From positions 90,980 through 154,979 of the forward strand of contig BJOX01000261.1 of the NCBI GenBank assembly GCA_009731375.1: 64,000 bases of DNA, written 5' to 3'. The first letter of the stretch is position 1; the number at the start of each line of letters is the position of its first letter. This document shows, in pieces, positions 52,127 to 61,417 of this stretch. The notes beneath the pieces are model-generated. The model had not been told where the DNA came from, ran no database searches, and was given only the letters and a program-made list of their open reading frames with translations. This DNA is from Paulinella micropora. Taxonomy: Eukaryota; Cercozoa; Imbricatea; Euglyphida. Both the position numbers and the translations under genes were made by a program.

Positions 52127-52633
52127 AGAGAGAGAGAGAGAGGACCCTCGATGATGGGGGCGGGAAAGACGGTCCCGGCCCAAGTCAGACAACCCTGGGG
52201 AAACCAAAAACAACAACAACAACAACAACATCAACAAAACATCATAAAACTTGCTAAAATTGGCATCTTGATTTTGGCGATTTGCATCATGCAAATGCTG
52301 CAAAAAGGACTAGTACACTTGTGGCCGGCGGCGACGTTATACATACATACGTGCATACATAGATTGTAGGTATGTATGTGTATGTATGTATGTATGTATG
52401 CATGTATGTGTGTGTGTGTGTGTGCGTGGCCCAAGACACAGCCTTGTGGAAACCTGCATACATATATACGAGCATACATAGATTATACATATATGTATAT
52501 GTATATATATGTATATATATGTAAATATTATATATATATATATTATATATATATATATATATTATATATATATACAGAGCATAGTCTATGAATGTGTACG
52601 TACATGTTGAGATGGGCCAGGATCTGTTCCTCC

Positions 52634-52701
<68 letters not shown>

Positions 52702-52722
52702 GTCTATCTGTCTATCTGTCTA

Positions 52723-52786
<64 letters not shown>

Positions 52787-53014
52787 CCTACCTACCTATC
52801 TATCCGGGGCTTAGCGCCCACCTCCAGCCCGCTGCCCAGTCACCCTCGGGTGACGGGGTGGAATGGATGCCTATGGTCTCGGATATGCAGCGCTTGTAGA
52901 CCAAACATATCTATCTATCTAGCATAGTCTAGTCAAGTGTACGTACGTGTTGAGATGGGCCAGGATCTGTTGATCCGTAATGTTCATAAAGGACGGCAAC
53001 CTAGGATAGACAGG

Positions 53015-53061
<47 letters not shown>

Positions 53062-53114
53062 GTAGATAGGTAGATAGGTAGATAGGTAGATAGGTAGATA
53101 GGTAGGTAGATAGG

Positions 53115-53170
<56 letters not shown>

Positions 53171-53323
53171 AGATAGATAGATAGGTAGGTAGGAAGATAG
53201 ATGCACATATAGGACAGATAAGATAGACAAGATAGATAGGATGGATAGGATAGATATGATAGATAGATGATAGATAGGGTAGATATAATAGACAGACGGA
53301 CAGATAAATAGATAAATAGATGA

Positions 53324-53368
<45 letters not shown>

Positions 53369-53369
53369 C

Positions 53370-53417
<48 letters not shown>

Positions 53418-53430
53418 TAGATAGATAGAT

Positions 53431-53486
<56 letters not shown>

Positions 53487-53512
53487 ATAGATAGAATAGA
53501 TAGATAGATAGA

Positions 53513-53560
<48 letters not shown>

Positions 53561-53659
53561 GTTGATTGATTGATTGAAAGGGGCGAGCACGGTCACTGGT
53601 GGTCCGGTAAACCCCTGTTACTAATAGTTAGATAGATAAATCGATAGACAGACAGACAT

Positions 53660-53707
<48 letters not shown>

Positions 53708-53714
53708 GATAGAT

Positions 53715-53781
<67 letters not shown>

Positions 53782-53806
53782 GTAGGTAGGTAGGTAGGTA
53801 GGTAGG

Positions 53807-53854
<48 letters not shown>

Positions 53855-55319
53855 AGGAGAGACGTGTCGTAGTATTTGGCGTTGATGCGCGCTAGGCCGA
53901 GGTAGGTGCTTGTCGGCGGTTCCTAGCTCACCACAAGGCAAGATGAGCAAGGTCCTAGCTCGCCACAAGGCAAGATTAGCAAAGGTCCTAGCTCACCACA
54001 AGGAAAGATGAGGAAGGCGAGCGACGAGACGGACAGCAAGGAAGGAAGGAAGAGAGGAAGGAAGGAAGGAAGGAAGGGAGGAAGGAAGGAAGGAAGGAAG
54101 GAAATAACGGAGAAAGCAAGGAAGGAAAGGAAGGAAGGAAAGAAGGAAAGAAAGAAAGAAAGAAAACAACGGAGAAAGCAAGCAAGCAAGCAAGCAAGGA
54201 AGCAAGGAAGCAAGGAAGCAAGGAAGCAAGGAAGGAAGGAAGGAAAGAAGGAAGGAAAAACCAATGGAGAAAGCAAGCCAGGAAGGAAGGAAGGAAAGAA
54301 AGAAGGAAGGGAGAAAGAAAACAACGGAGAAAGCAAGCAAGGAATGAAGGAAGGAAGGAAGAAGGAAGGAAGGAAGGAAGGAGGGAAGGAGGAAAGGAAG
54401 GAAGGAAGGAAGGAAGGAGGGAGGGAGGGAGGGAGGGACAAACTGAAGTAGGGAAAGAGGAAGGGGTCAAAAGCAAGCAAGGAGGGGGGGGGNNNNNNNN
54501 NNGGGGGGGGGGGGGGGGGGGGGGGGGGGGAATACATACATACATACATACATTACATACATTACATACATTACATTACATACATACATACATACATACA
54601 TGCATTCATACCAGCTCTGCCAGGTTGAAGAAGTACTTGCCCTCTTGGAAAAAGAAGGGGAATGACAAAGGGAGGGAAGGCAGGGGACCAAGGGAGGGGA
54701 ATAGAGGGAAAGAAGAGGAAAAGAAGGGAGCGGGGGATAGAAGAGGGAAAGAAGGGGGTGGGGTGTTGACCAGCTGGGCTAGGTTAAAAAAGTACTTGCC
54801 CTCTTGAAAACACATGAGGGGCGACACCAGGTAACAAGGCAAACCTGGACATATACAAGTATTAGTAGGCATATATTCTTACGCACTTGCCATCTTGGAA
54901 AAACATGAGTGGAGAAACCGAATGGCAAGGCAAACCTGTAGATAAACATAGTATGCATGCATTCTTATCATTGTACTTTTGATACATTCATACATGCACA
55001 GGGAAAGACATAGGCTATCCTATACATATATATAGTACGCTTGTATTCTTATGTGCTTTTGATACACACGTACATACATAATATGCATTGGTACACAGAT
55101 ACATACATGAGGGGCGAAACCAACTAGCAAGGCAAACCTAAACATATACATAGTACGCATGTATTCTTATACATGCATACATGCATAGATACATAGATAC
55201 ATAGATACATACATATTGGAAATACGAGACCAGGTAAAAAGGCAAACCTAGTATGTAATATATATACATAGTACGCATGTATTCCTATGTACTTTTGGTG
55301 CATACATACATGCATATAC

Positions 55320-55410
<91 letters not shown>

Positions 55411-56054
55411 CCGTCAAAGTCGCCTGTCTGCTCGAAGCCCCACAGTGCTACACATCAACAAATATCAGTATGTATGCATGTATGCATGTATATATGTATG
55501 CATGGAGCAATTGGAGAGGTGGGGCGCACAGGGGTCCTCGTGCTTATGTATGTAGATATGTAGGACGTCTTATATATTTGTATCAATCTATATATGTATG
55601 CATGCATTATATATACCGATCGGGGAGGTGGGACGGGCACAGAGGTCTTCGTACTTGAGCACTCTGCCCGTGCTGATACATACATACATACATACATACA
55701 TACATGCATGCATGCATGCATGCATACATACATACATACATACATACATACATTACATGCATACATGCATACATACATACATGCATACATACATGCACGC
55801 ATACATACATACATACACGCATGCATGCATGCATACATTAATACATACATACATACATGCATACATACATACATACATACCTGAGGTTGACTGAGATGTC
55901 GAGCATGCCTTGACCCGCCTGCGCCAGAGGCAGAACATACAGAAGCGAAGAAAACGACACAGAAGAAGGAAGGAAGGAGGGAGGGAAGGAAGGAAGGAAG
56001 GAAGGAAGAAAGAAAGGAAGGAATTTCGAAGGAAGAAAGGAAGGAAGAAAGGAA

Positions 56055-56092
<38 letters not shown>

Positions 56093-56770
56093 ATGAAAGA
56101 ATGAAAGAAACCCTACGTAACAGTGGCTCTGACTTGTATTGGAGAAGGGGGGGGGGGGGGGGANNNNNNNNNNNNNNNNNNNNNNNNNNNNNNNNNNNNN
56201 NNNNNNNNNNNNNNNNNNNNNNNNNNNNNNNNNNNNNNNNNNNNNNNNNNNNNNNNNNNNNNNNNNNNNNNNNNNNNNNNNNNNNNNNNNNNNNNNNNNN
56301 NNNNNNNNNNNNNNNNNNNNNNNNNNNNNNNNNNNNNNNNNNNNNNNNNNNNNNNNNNNNNNNNNNNNNNNNNNNNNNNNNNNNNNNNNNNNNNNNNNNN
56401 NNNNNNNNNNNNNNNNNNNNNNNNNNNNNNNNNNNNNNNNNNNNNNNNNNNNNNNNNNNNNNNNNNNNNNNNNNNNNNNNNNNNNNNNNNNNNNNNNNNN
56501 NNNNNNNNNNNNNNNNNNNNNNNNNNNNNNNNNNNNNNNNNNNNNNNNNNNNNNNNNNNNNNNNNNNNNNNNNNNNNNNNNNNNNNNNNNNNNNNNNNNN
56601 NNNNNNNNNNNNNNNNNNNNNNNNNNNNNNNNNNNNNNNNNNNNNNNNNNNNNNNNNNNNNNNNNNNNNNNNNNNNNNNNNNNNNNNNNNNNNNNNNNNN
56701 NNNNNNNNNNNNNNNNNNNNNNNNNNNNNNNNNNNNNNNNNNNNNNNNNNNNNNNNNNNNNNNNNNNNNN

Positions 56771-56826
<56 letters not shown>

Positions 56827-56965
56827 AGAAGCAAGTCAGGTAAGGAGGGAGAACGCTAAGAGGCAGGAGTGGGAGAAAGGCAGGACGAGCGAAGAAGAAA
56901 GGGAGGGGAGGACAAGGCGAGGAGAAGGAACAGGAGAGAGAGGGAGAGAGGGAGAATGGGAGAGA

Positions 56966-57006
<41 letters not shown>

Positions 57007-57042
57007 ACGCTTTGCCGGCCTGGCTCCGCTCCGAGTGTGCTG

Positions 57043-57088
<46 letters not shown>

Positions 57089-57203
57089 CTGAGAGAGAGA
57101 GAGAGAGAGAGAAGAGAAAAAGGGAGCACGAGAGAGATAAGAGCCTGACGCTCTGTTTTCCCCGCTCCAGCAGGTGTGCTGTTAAGAGAGAGAGAGAGAG
57201 AGA

Positions 57204-57255
<52 letters not shown>

Positions 57256-57506
57256 AAGAGAGAGAAATAGAGAGAGAGAGAGAGTGAGAGAGAGAGAAAA
57301 GAGACTGACGCTCTGTCTTCCAGGCTCTGGCCAGTGTGCTGTCAAGAAGTCCATTTCCGACACATAACGCGAGTCCTGGTATATACATACATACATACAT
57401 ACATACATACCCTGTCGATCCAGCTACTGTCGAACTCGGTGTCCACCTGCAGTGTAAATATGTATGTATGTATGTATGTATGTGTGTGTGTGTGTTTGTA
57501 TGTATG

Positions 57507-57537
<31 letters not shown>

Positions 57538-57868
57538 AATTATTTATACCGTCAAGCCACATACATACATACATACATGCATACATACATACATACGTAC
57601 ATACGTACATATACATACATACATTACATACATACATACATACATACACATACATACGTACATACGTACGTACGTTACATACATACACATACATACATAC
57701 ATACATACACATACATACACATACATACACACGTACATGCATACATACATACATACATACATACATGCATGCATACATGCATGTATACATACATAAATAT
57801 GTTACATACATATATACATACATACATACATTACATACGTACATTACATACGTACGTACATACGTACG

Positions 57869-57899
<31 letters not shown>

Positions 57900-58149
57900 G
57901 CATACATACATACATTACATACATACATGCATACATACATACATACATACATGCATGCATACATGCATACATGCATACATACATATACATACATACACAT
58001 ACATACATACATACATACATACATACATACATACTTACATACTTACATACATATACGTGCGGACGTACGTACATACATACATACATACATACATACATAC
58101 ATACATACATAATGCACACACATACATACATACATACATACATACATAC

Positions 58150-58188
<39 letters not shown>

Positions 58189-58838
58189 GGTACGGACCTC
58201 TTGCAAGAATGGAACCCCAAGCCCAAGGAGCCCGTACAATACCACAAGAAATGCCAGTACAAAAATTTTCCGTTCGCAAATAGACGCTCCGCATTTTTCG
58301 CAGCGGTCCTAACACCAAAACAAACAAGCAAACAAACAAACAAACAAACAAGCAAACAAACAAAGAAACAAACAAAAAAAAACAAAACAAAAAAAAAAAA
58401 ACAACAACAACAACAACAACAACAACAGCAACAACAACAAAAAAAAAACTCATCCTCTTCCTTTACCTCTGCCTCCTCCTTTCCTTCTCTTCCTCCTCTT
58501 TGTCTTCCTCTCGCTCTTCTTCCTCTTCCTCCTCTTCTCTTTCTTCCTCTCAATCGTCTCCTCGTCTTCCTTGTCCTCATCCACAGTTCTCTTCTTTATC
58601 AGCTCTCTTCTCCTTCATCTCTTGTTTTTTCTTTTCTCTTTGTCCCTTTCTTTCTTTCTTTCTTTCTATAATTTTTCTCTTTCTTTTCTAGTCCATTTTA
58701 CTCTTTCCAGGAGATTTCTGTCGAACCTTAGTTCCAGATTTCCTTATGAGCTTGTACTGTCGTTCCTTGGGACCAAAATTCATTTGAATTAAGCTCTTCT
58801 TTATTTTTTCGTCTCTTTCTCACTGAACCTTGCTTACT

Positions 58839-58931
<93 letters not shown>

Positions 58932-59227
58932 GTAATAACAAAACCGTCGGACACAAGTGCAAGATTCTCCTGTCGCCTGTCAGACTGGAACTGTCCGAGT
59001 AAGTGTTTTGCCACCAGGATCAGGATACTACGAACCACGGAAACAAACGCTGGACTGACCTGTGTGCTGCGGTCTAGAGCAACCATGCGTTGGCAGATGC
59101 AGAGGCCACATGAGTACTCACATGCTCGGTCGCGACCAGCCTCCATGATGACCGTCTCGTACAAAAAAATAAATCCTGCAAACGCAGCAAAGAGCAGCGA
59201 ACACTCGGAGAACAGGTTGTTGTTGTT
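43583..59227 (-). CDS. Membrane-anchored Cys-rich protein, Patched/NPC1-like (RND) N-terminal half
   Basis: Exons: 59060-59227, 58198-58308, 57411-57446, 57310-57375, 56112-56132, 55881-55918, 55617-55672, 55412-55447, 54771-54844, 53864-53922, 52947-53000, 52146-52204 (5' edge doubtful), 50529-50580, 50365-50401, 49832-49867, 49615-49651, 48511-48561, 48030-48064, 47385-47447, 46575-46644, 45508-45575, 44835-44899, 43583-43674. Phase fits everywhere except near 52.2 kb and between 45508 and 44899. About 460 residues. Order: hydrophobic [13 protein letters not shown], a Cys cluster, transmembrane [20 protein letters not shown], then a lumenal region: [53 protein letters not shown]. These motifs recall the first lumenal loop of NPC1/Patched (E-x-x-F...R, DLC-x-P, C-x-x-x-S, C-L-...-V-F-P). 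An unfamiliar stretch with Cys roughly every 5-15 residues follows. Both ends are probably missing; no later transmembrane domain was found. Confidence 0.65.
43680..44240. repeat. (TTGTA)n pentanucleotide array
   Basis: Degenerate GTATT/TTGTA repeats with GTGTT variants; intronic to the minus-strand gene. Confidence 0.9.
44241..44834. repeat. (CATA)n intron
   Basis: CATA tracts broken by short segments such as ACGTATACAGACCT, which appears twice (about 44341 and 44551). Confidence 0.85.
44985..45240 (-). repeat. Three partial copies of exon 45508-45575 with donor side
   Basis: At about 44998-45018, 45096-45118 and 45198-45232 the minus strand repeats the 3' part of the exon (CTGGCCAGCTTG...). 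The last copy keeps the gtctgtgcg donor. Each is set in ACTATTATTACC and CACACACG-type flanks that are duplicated too. Confidence 0.8.
45270..45480. other. Unique intronic DNA with internal similarity
   Basis: Contains GGTGAAAAATTTCGGCCG and related GGCCGAAATT.TTC segments in both orientations. No exon found. Confidence 0.5.
45723..46043 (-). mobile_element. SINE2 copy, minus strand, 5' truncated
   Basis: From GATGAAATATCGAC to AAAGGGCACCCTGA, between GATA tracts. Confidence 0.85.
46044..46574. repeat. (GATA)n, gap and poly-C
   Basis: Gap 46371-46535 ends directly in a run of about 21 C, then CT repeats up to the exon donor. Confidence 0.9.
46680..46992 (-). repeat. Partial copies of exon 46575-46644 with acceptor side
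   Basis: A long copy at about 46693-46746 (acceptor tgcaacag, then GCCAACGTTACGTCGCCATG...) and two short ones at about 46841-46856 and 46962-46976 that keep only acceptor plus a few exon bases. All are set in ATGTATGTAATATA-type flanks. Confidence 0.75.
47095..47250 (-). repeat. Partial copies of exon 47385-47447
   Basis: The segment 47110-47150 repeats GAGTGGATGCTATGCGGCCT... with changes, and 47234-47244 repeats only GAGTGGAT; (GATA)n lies between. Confidence 0.7.
47448..48029. repeat. (TATG)n and (TA)n intron
   Basis: SSR intron; nothing else recognised. Confidence 0.85.
48135..48166 (-). pseudogene. Partial copy of exon 48030-48064
   Basis: Keeps the acceptor (catgtag) and GGGATGCAGTGCGG, then runs into (TA)n. 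Confidence 0.7.
48610..49460 (-). repeat. Satellite-like array of an exon 5' edge (seven or so units)
   Basis: Units of roughly 100-140 bp each contain the acceptor (gttag) and the first 25-30 bp of exon 48511-48561 (minus-strand GGTCGTGCAACGCAAACATC), followed by TATTTGTGTATGTATGCC and CCGCAAAACACGTC. Exon-like cores sit near 48621, 48757, 48877, 49062, 49182, 49304 and 49405. This is the largest exon-edge array in the window and is mostly free of pure SSR. Confidence 0.85.
49652..50364. repeat. (TATG)n and (TATC)n introns
   Basis: SSR on both sides of exon 49832-49867. Confidence 0.9.
50645..50672 (-). pseudogene. Partial copy of exon 50529-50580
   Basis: Acceptor (tgtgtgcag) and CAACGATTTTGGCGCAAAAG, then divergence; no donor. 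Confidence 0.75.
50750..50974. repeat. (GT)n, poly-G, gap and (GATA)n
   Basis: A G run of about 22 bases, gap 50814-50876, then GATA. Confidence 0.9.
50975..51221 (-). mobile_element. SINE2 copy, minus strand, cut by a gap
   Basis: GATGAGATATCGAC through GAGTTTCGAGACTGTT; the rest is in the gap 51222-52012. Confidence 0.85.
51222..52145. other. Gap, poly-G and (GA)n
   Basis: N from 51222 to 52012, then about 15 G and a purine SSR. Confidence 0.9.
52425..52632 (-). repeat. Partial exon copies at 52425-52453 and about 52585-52632
   Basis: The first resembles the 5' end of exon 52146-52204 (GTTTCCACAAGGCTGTG..) and has a canonical acceptor (atgcag) but no donor. The second copies part of exon 52947-53000 with its donor flank (ATCCTGGCCCATCTCAACA). 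Confidence 0.7.
52803..52910 (+). mobile_element. SINE3 3' end
   Basis: CGGGGCTTAGCGCCCACC...CTCGGATATGCAGCGC, ending CCAAACATATC before (TATC)n. Confidence 0.6.
53001..53863. repeat. (GATA)n intron with a short unique island
   Basis: GATA/GGTA tracts. The island 53577-53627 (GAAAGGGGCGAGCACGG...) is unrecognised. Confidence 0.85.
53923..54010 (-). repeat. Three tandem copies of an acceptor region
   Basis: Plus-strand TCCTAGCTC.CCACAAGG.AAGAT repeats at about 53920, 53950 and 53983: the acceptor of exon 53864-53922 with about 30 bp of intron, triplicated. Confidence 0.8.
54011..54608. repeat. (GGAA)n, poly-G with gap, (CATA)n
   Basis: Purine-rich tract to 54430; gap 54493-54502 inside a G run. 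Confidence 0.9.
54609..55260 (-). repeat. Partial copies of exon 54771-54844
   Basis: The 3' part with donor at about 54609-54641 ([11 protein letters not shown], donor gtatga, acceptor tttccaag). Acceptor-side copies are at about 54890-54937, 55108-55137 and 55218-55252, all beginning GTTTGCCTT after an AG. The copy at 54771 is the only complete one. Confidence 0.8.
55505..55545 (-). pseudogene. Partial copy of exon 55617-55672
   Basis: Resembles the 3' two thirds of the exon (ACGAGGACCCCTGTGCG...) but lacks a gt donor in the right place. Confidence 0.65.
55919..57309. repeat. (GGAA)n, gap, long poly-G, (GA)n with exon-edge copies
   Basis: Gap 56164-56770 followed by about 55 G. Two partial copies of exon 57310-57375 with donor side (gtcagtc/gtcaggc) lie at about 57004-57046 and 57148-57185, each flanked by (GA)n. 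Confidence 0.8.
57447..58197. repeat. (TATG)n, (CATA)n and (CTTA)n intron
   Basis: SSR intron of the Cys-rich gene; a TACCGTCAAGCCA fragment at about 57548-57560 may be a remnant of the preceding exon's donor edge. Confidence 0.85.
58309..59059. repeat. (CAAA)n, (CAA)n, CT-rich and (TAA)n intron
   Basis: 751-bp intron between the first two visible exons, gtcagt to ggtgttag. Confidence 0.75.
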
Positions 59228-60092
59228 CTGGACAATATTATCTCAAGAGCACGCGGAAAAATTTACAGTGTAGTGCAAGGGAGTCTGAGTATATATGCGT
59301 GTTCTGCGCCGAATGTAACAAGCGTCGTCGCCATAGCAGCACGTGATTGTGACGTGAAGGGTCTGATTTCGGTTCAGCCTGGGTTTCTAGAGTTGTTTTA
59401 TTTCGGGTTTTTTCAAATTTGAGAAAGAAACCTCAAAGTCTTGTCGTCAAGAAAGCCGTGTTTCACGGTTTGTAATCGTCAGGACTGGTAGACTGTGTGA
59501 CTGTGTCCATGTAAGTACTGCAGTCACTTTTGTAGTCAAGTGGCACCTGACACTGTTTCCGGCCACGGTGTCCTCACTTCACGGAAATCTGAACACTTTT
59601 TCAGCGGGGGCGGGCCTGAAAGATCACGGGAAGAATATTTTGAACGGGCCGGCCTGTCTTTTTTGCGGAAACGCAACCTTTTTTTGGCTATGAATTCACT
59701 GTAGCCACGAAACGGCCCTGGCCAGGGAAAGGGGGTCAGGTGATATTGGTAATTATGACCAGGCTATAGGGTGGTCAAAATTATTAGGGCTGGGGGCCGA
59801 GTTGGGGGTTGGGCGTTGCGGGGTTGGGAGCGGAGGGGTGTGGGGAGTGTGTGGGTAAAAACAAAAAACGATGAGAAACGGGGCTCTGGGGAATGAGGGA
59901 GGTGCCTAGAAGTAATATAGGGGGCCACTTCGGCACATTTTTTCAGTGCAGTTTCTCTAGAGAAACCACACTAAGAGCTGTTATTTATTTTTTAGGCTAC
60001 CTGTTTATAACTAATACAGACAGACAAAATAAATAAAAACTGCTATCTGTAATAATTATTATTTAAATAAATAAAATAAAGCTACATATAGG
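59228..60092. other. Unique DNA, nothing recognised
   Basis: GC-moderate sequence to about 59940, G-rich near 59780-59880, then AT-rich. Upstream exons or the promoter of the Cys-rich gene may lie here, but I cannot point to one. Confidence 0.5.
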
Positions 60093-60365
60093 ATGACAAA
60101 CGAAGACACACAGAGATTTAGAATGTCCAGAGGTTGTGTTATGGTAAAGAATAACGAAAAGATACCAATGATAAAAGTTCAATGGATAGAAGGAGGAAAG
60201 GTTATGTGTAAGAGTTTGAGCATCGGAAAGAAAAAATCAAAAGAGCAAGCATTGGAAGAAGCAAAGAAGTATCAAGAGGAAAATATAATACCTAAATACG
60301 AGGAATGGAAAATTAATCGAAACAAGAATAATCAAAAAAGAAAAGAAGAAAATTTGGAAACATAA
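60093..60365 (+). CDS. Small ORF with AP2-like DNA-binding domain
   Basis: Intact 90-codon ORF (ATG to TAA) without introns. Residues about 27-62 (MIKVQWIEGGKVMCKSLSIG, then KKKSKEQALEEAKKYQEENI) follow the AP2 pattern: three beta strands with a central W and x-G-K-x-x-x-K-S-F/L-S-I/V, then an amphipathic helix rich in E/A/K. The C terminus is a basic KRKEEN-type tail. AP2 domains are used by alveolate and plant transcription factors and by some HNH homing endonucleases; no nuclease part is seen. The ORF sits in AT-rich DNA, unlike the surroundings, and stops 30 bp before the LTR of element 2. It may be a transferred or mobile gene. Domain call from pattern only. Confidence 0.55.
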   Translation: MTNEDTQRFRMSRGCVMVKNNEKIPMIKVQWIEGGKVMCKSLSIGKKKSKEQALEEAKKYQEENIIPKYEEWKINRNKNNQKRKEENLET

Positions 60366-60395
60366 AGATTTTAAGTGGAAATGTGGTGCAGAAAT

Positions 60396-60641
60396 TGTTA
60401 CAATCCCCGAAGATAGCTCAATAAAAAGTCTGTAATACAACCAGACACAAATCCCCAAAAGAGAATGATGTCTCGTTATATTAGCTCAGTGAAGCAGAAA
60501 AGAAAACGACAACAGACCAATGTTAAAATGGCATTAGGTCAAATCCGGCCAAACGATATTGAAAATAATAAGAAAAAACTAGGTGCACCTGACACCAGAA
60601 AAAGGGTACTTTTTACCGGCTATCCGGGGGGTGATGCCTAC
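60396..60641 (-). repeat. 3' LTR of element 2
   Basis: About 246 bp, TGTTACAATCCCC to GATGCCTAC, clearly homologous to the element 1 LTR but with many substitutions and small indels. Confidence 0.85.
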
Positions 60642-61417
60642 ATTACACCTTCCCGTTTTTATGACGGAAATATGCAATATTTTCGTCATATAATTGCTGA
60701 TTTCTTTTCTGCACAAACGCTACGGGGTGTCGCAACTAAGTGCATTAACCCACGGATAGACGGTGCAGTGGATATATAAAACGCATACGCCAGACACGAG
60801 TCAACTATAAATCTCCAGCCTCGTTTTTGTAAATAAAAACTCCTCCTTCCACACTTGTTGTCCCCCCCGTAACTTAATTCTGAGGCAGTATGTCAAGAAC
60901 AAATAGTATTACTATTGCAATAAAAGCAGCGTTATAATTTTTCTCCTTCTCCAAAAACACTTCCGATCAGTAAATACATTGTCTTTTAATAACATACCCT
61001 TGTATTCAATCGGTTACCTTAATATAGTACTAGGGGGCCAGACCTAATAACTATATCCAAAGCCGGGGTGAGTGAGCCCGACCATGCGATATGCCGACAC
61101 AAGTAGAGACGGACCGTGCTGGTATGGCGATATTAAGTATATCCAAAGAAAAAGATTTAATATGTCTACTATGAAAACATTTTTTGAGAACATCACCCTG
61201 GATACTTGAAGCAGGATCGTACCAGGAGCACCATCGCTAAACTCACAAGCGATCCCCTTATCGATTGACCCTCGCACTCATATGTTGCGATAAAAATGCC
61301 AAGTAACAACAATGGTATAAAAACATTTTAATAAGACATGATCTGACATGGGCACTATGAGATTAATCCACATGCAGCTTTCAATGTCCGACGCGTGATA
61401 AAAGAAAAAAATGTCAC
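60642..61417 (-). other. 3' noncoding region of element 2
   Basis: 776 bp, homologous in blocks to 7368-8226. The purine-rich stretch beside the LTR reads CGGGAAGGTG on the minus strand (candidate polypurine tract). Confidence 0.75.
60660..60690. other. Conserved hairpin in element 2
   Basis: TATGACGGAAATAT, loop GCA, ATATTTTCGTCATA: a 14-bp stem with the same single G-T wobble as element 1 and two extra base pairs next to the loop. Confidence 0.75.

Noticed and set aside
60465-60779. 104-codon plus-strand ORF across the element 2 LTR and internal region
   Set aside because: Antisense to the element. The homologous element 1 sequence has an early stop and single-base length differences that shift the frame, so it is probably chance. 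Conservation across more copies would change this view.
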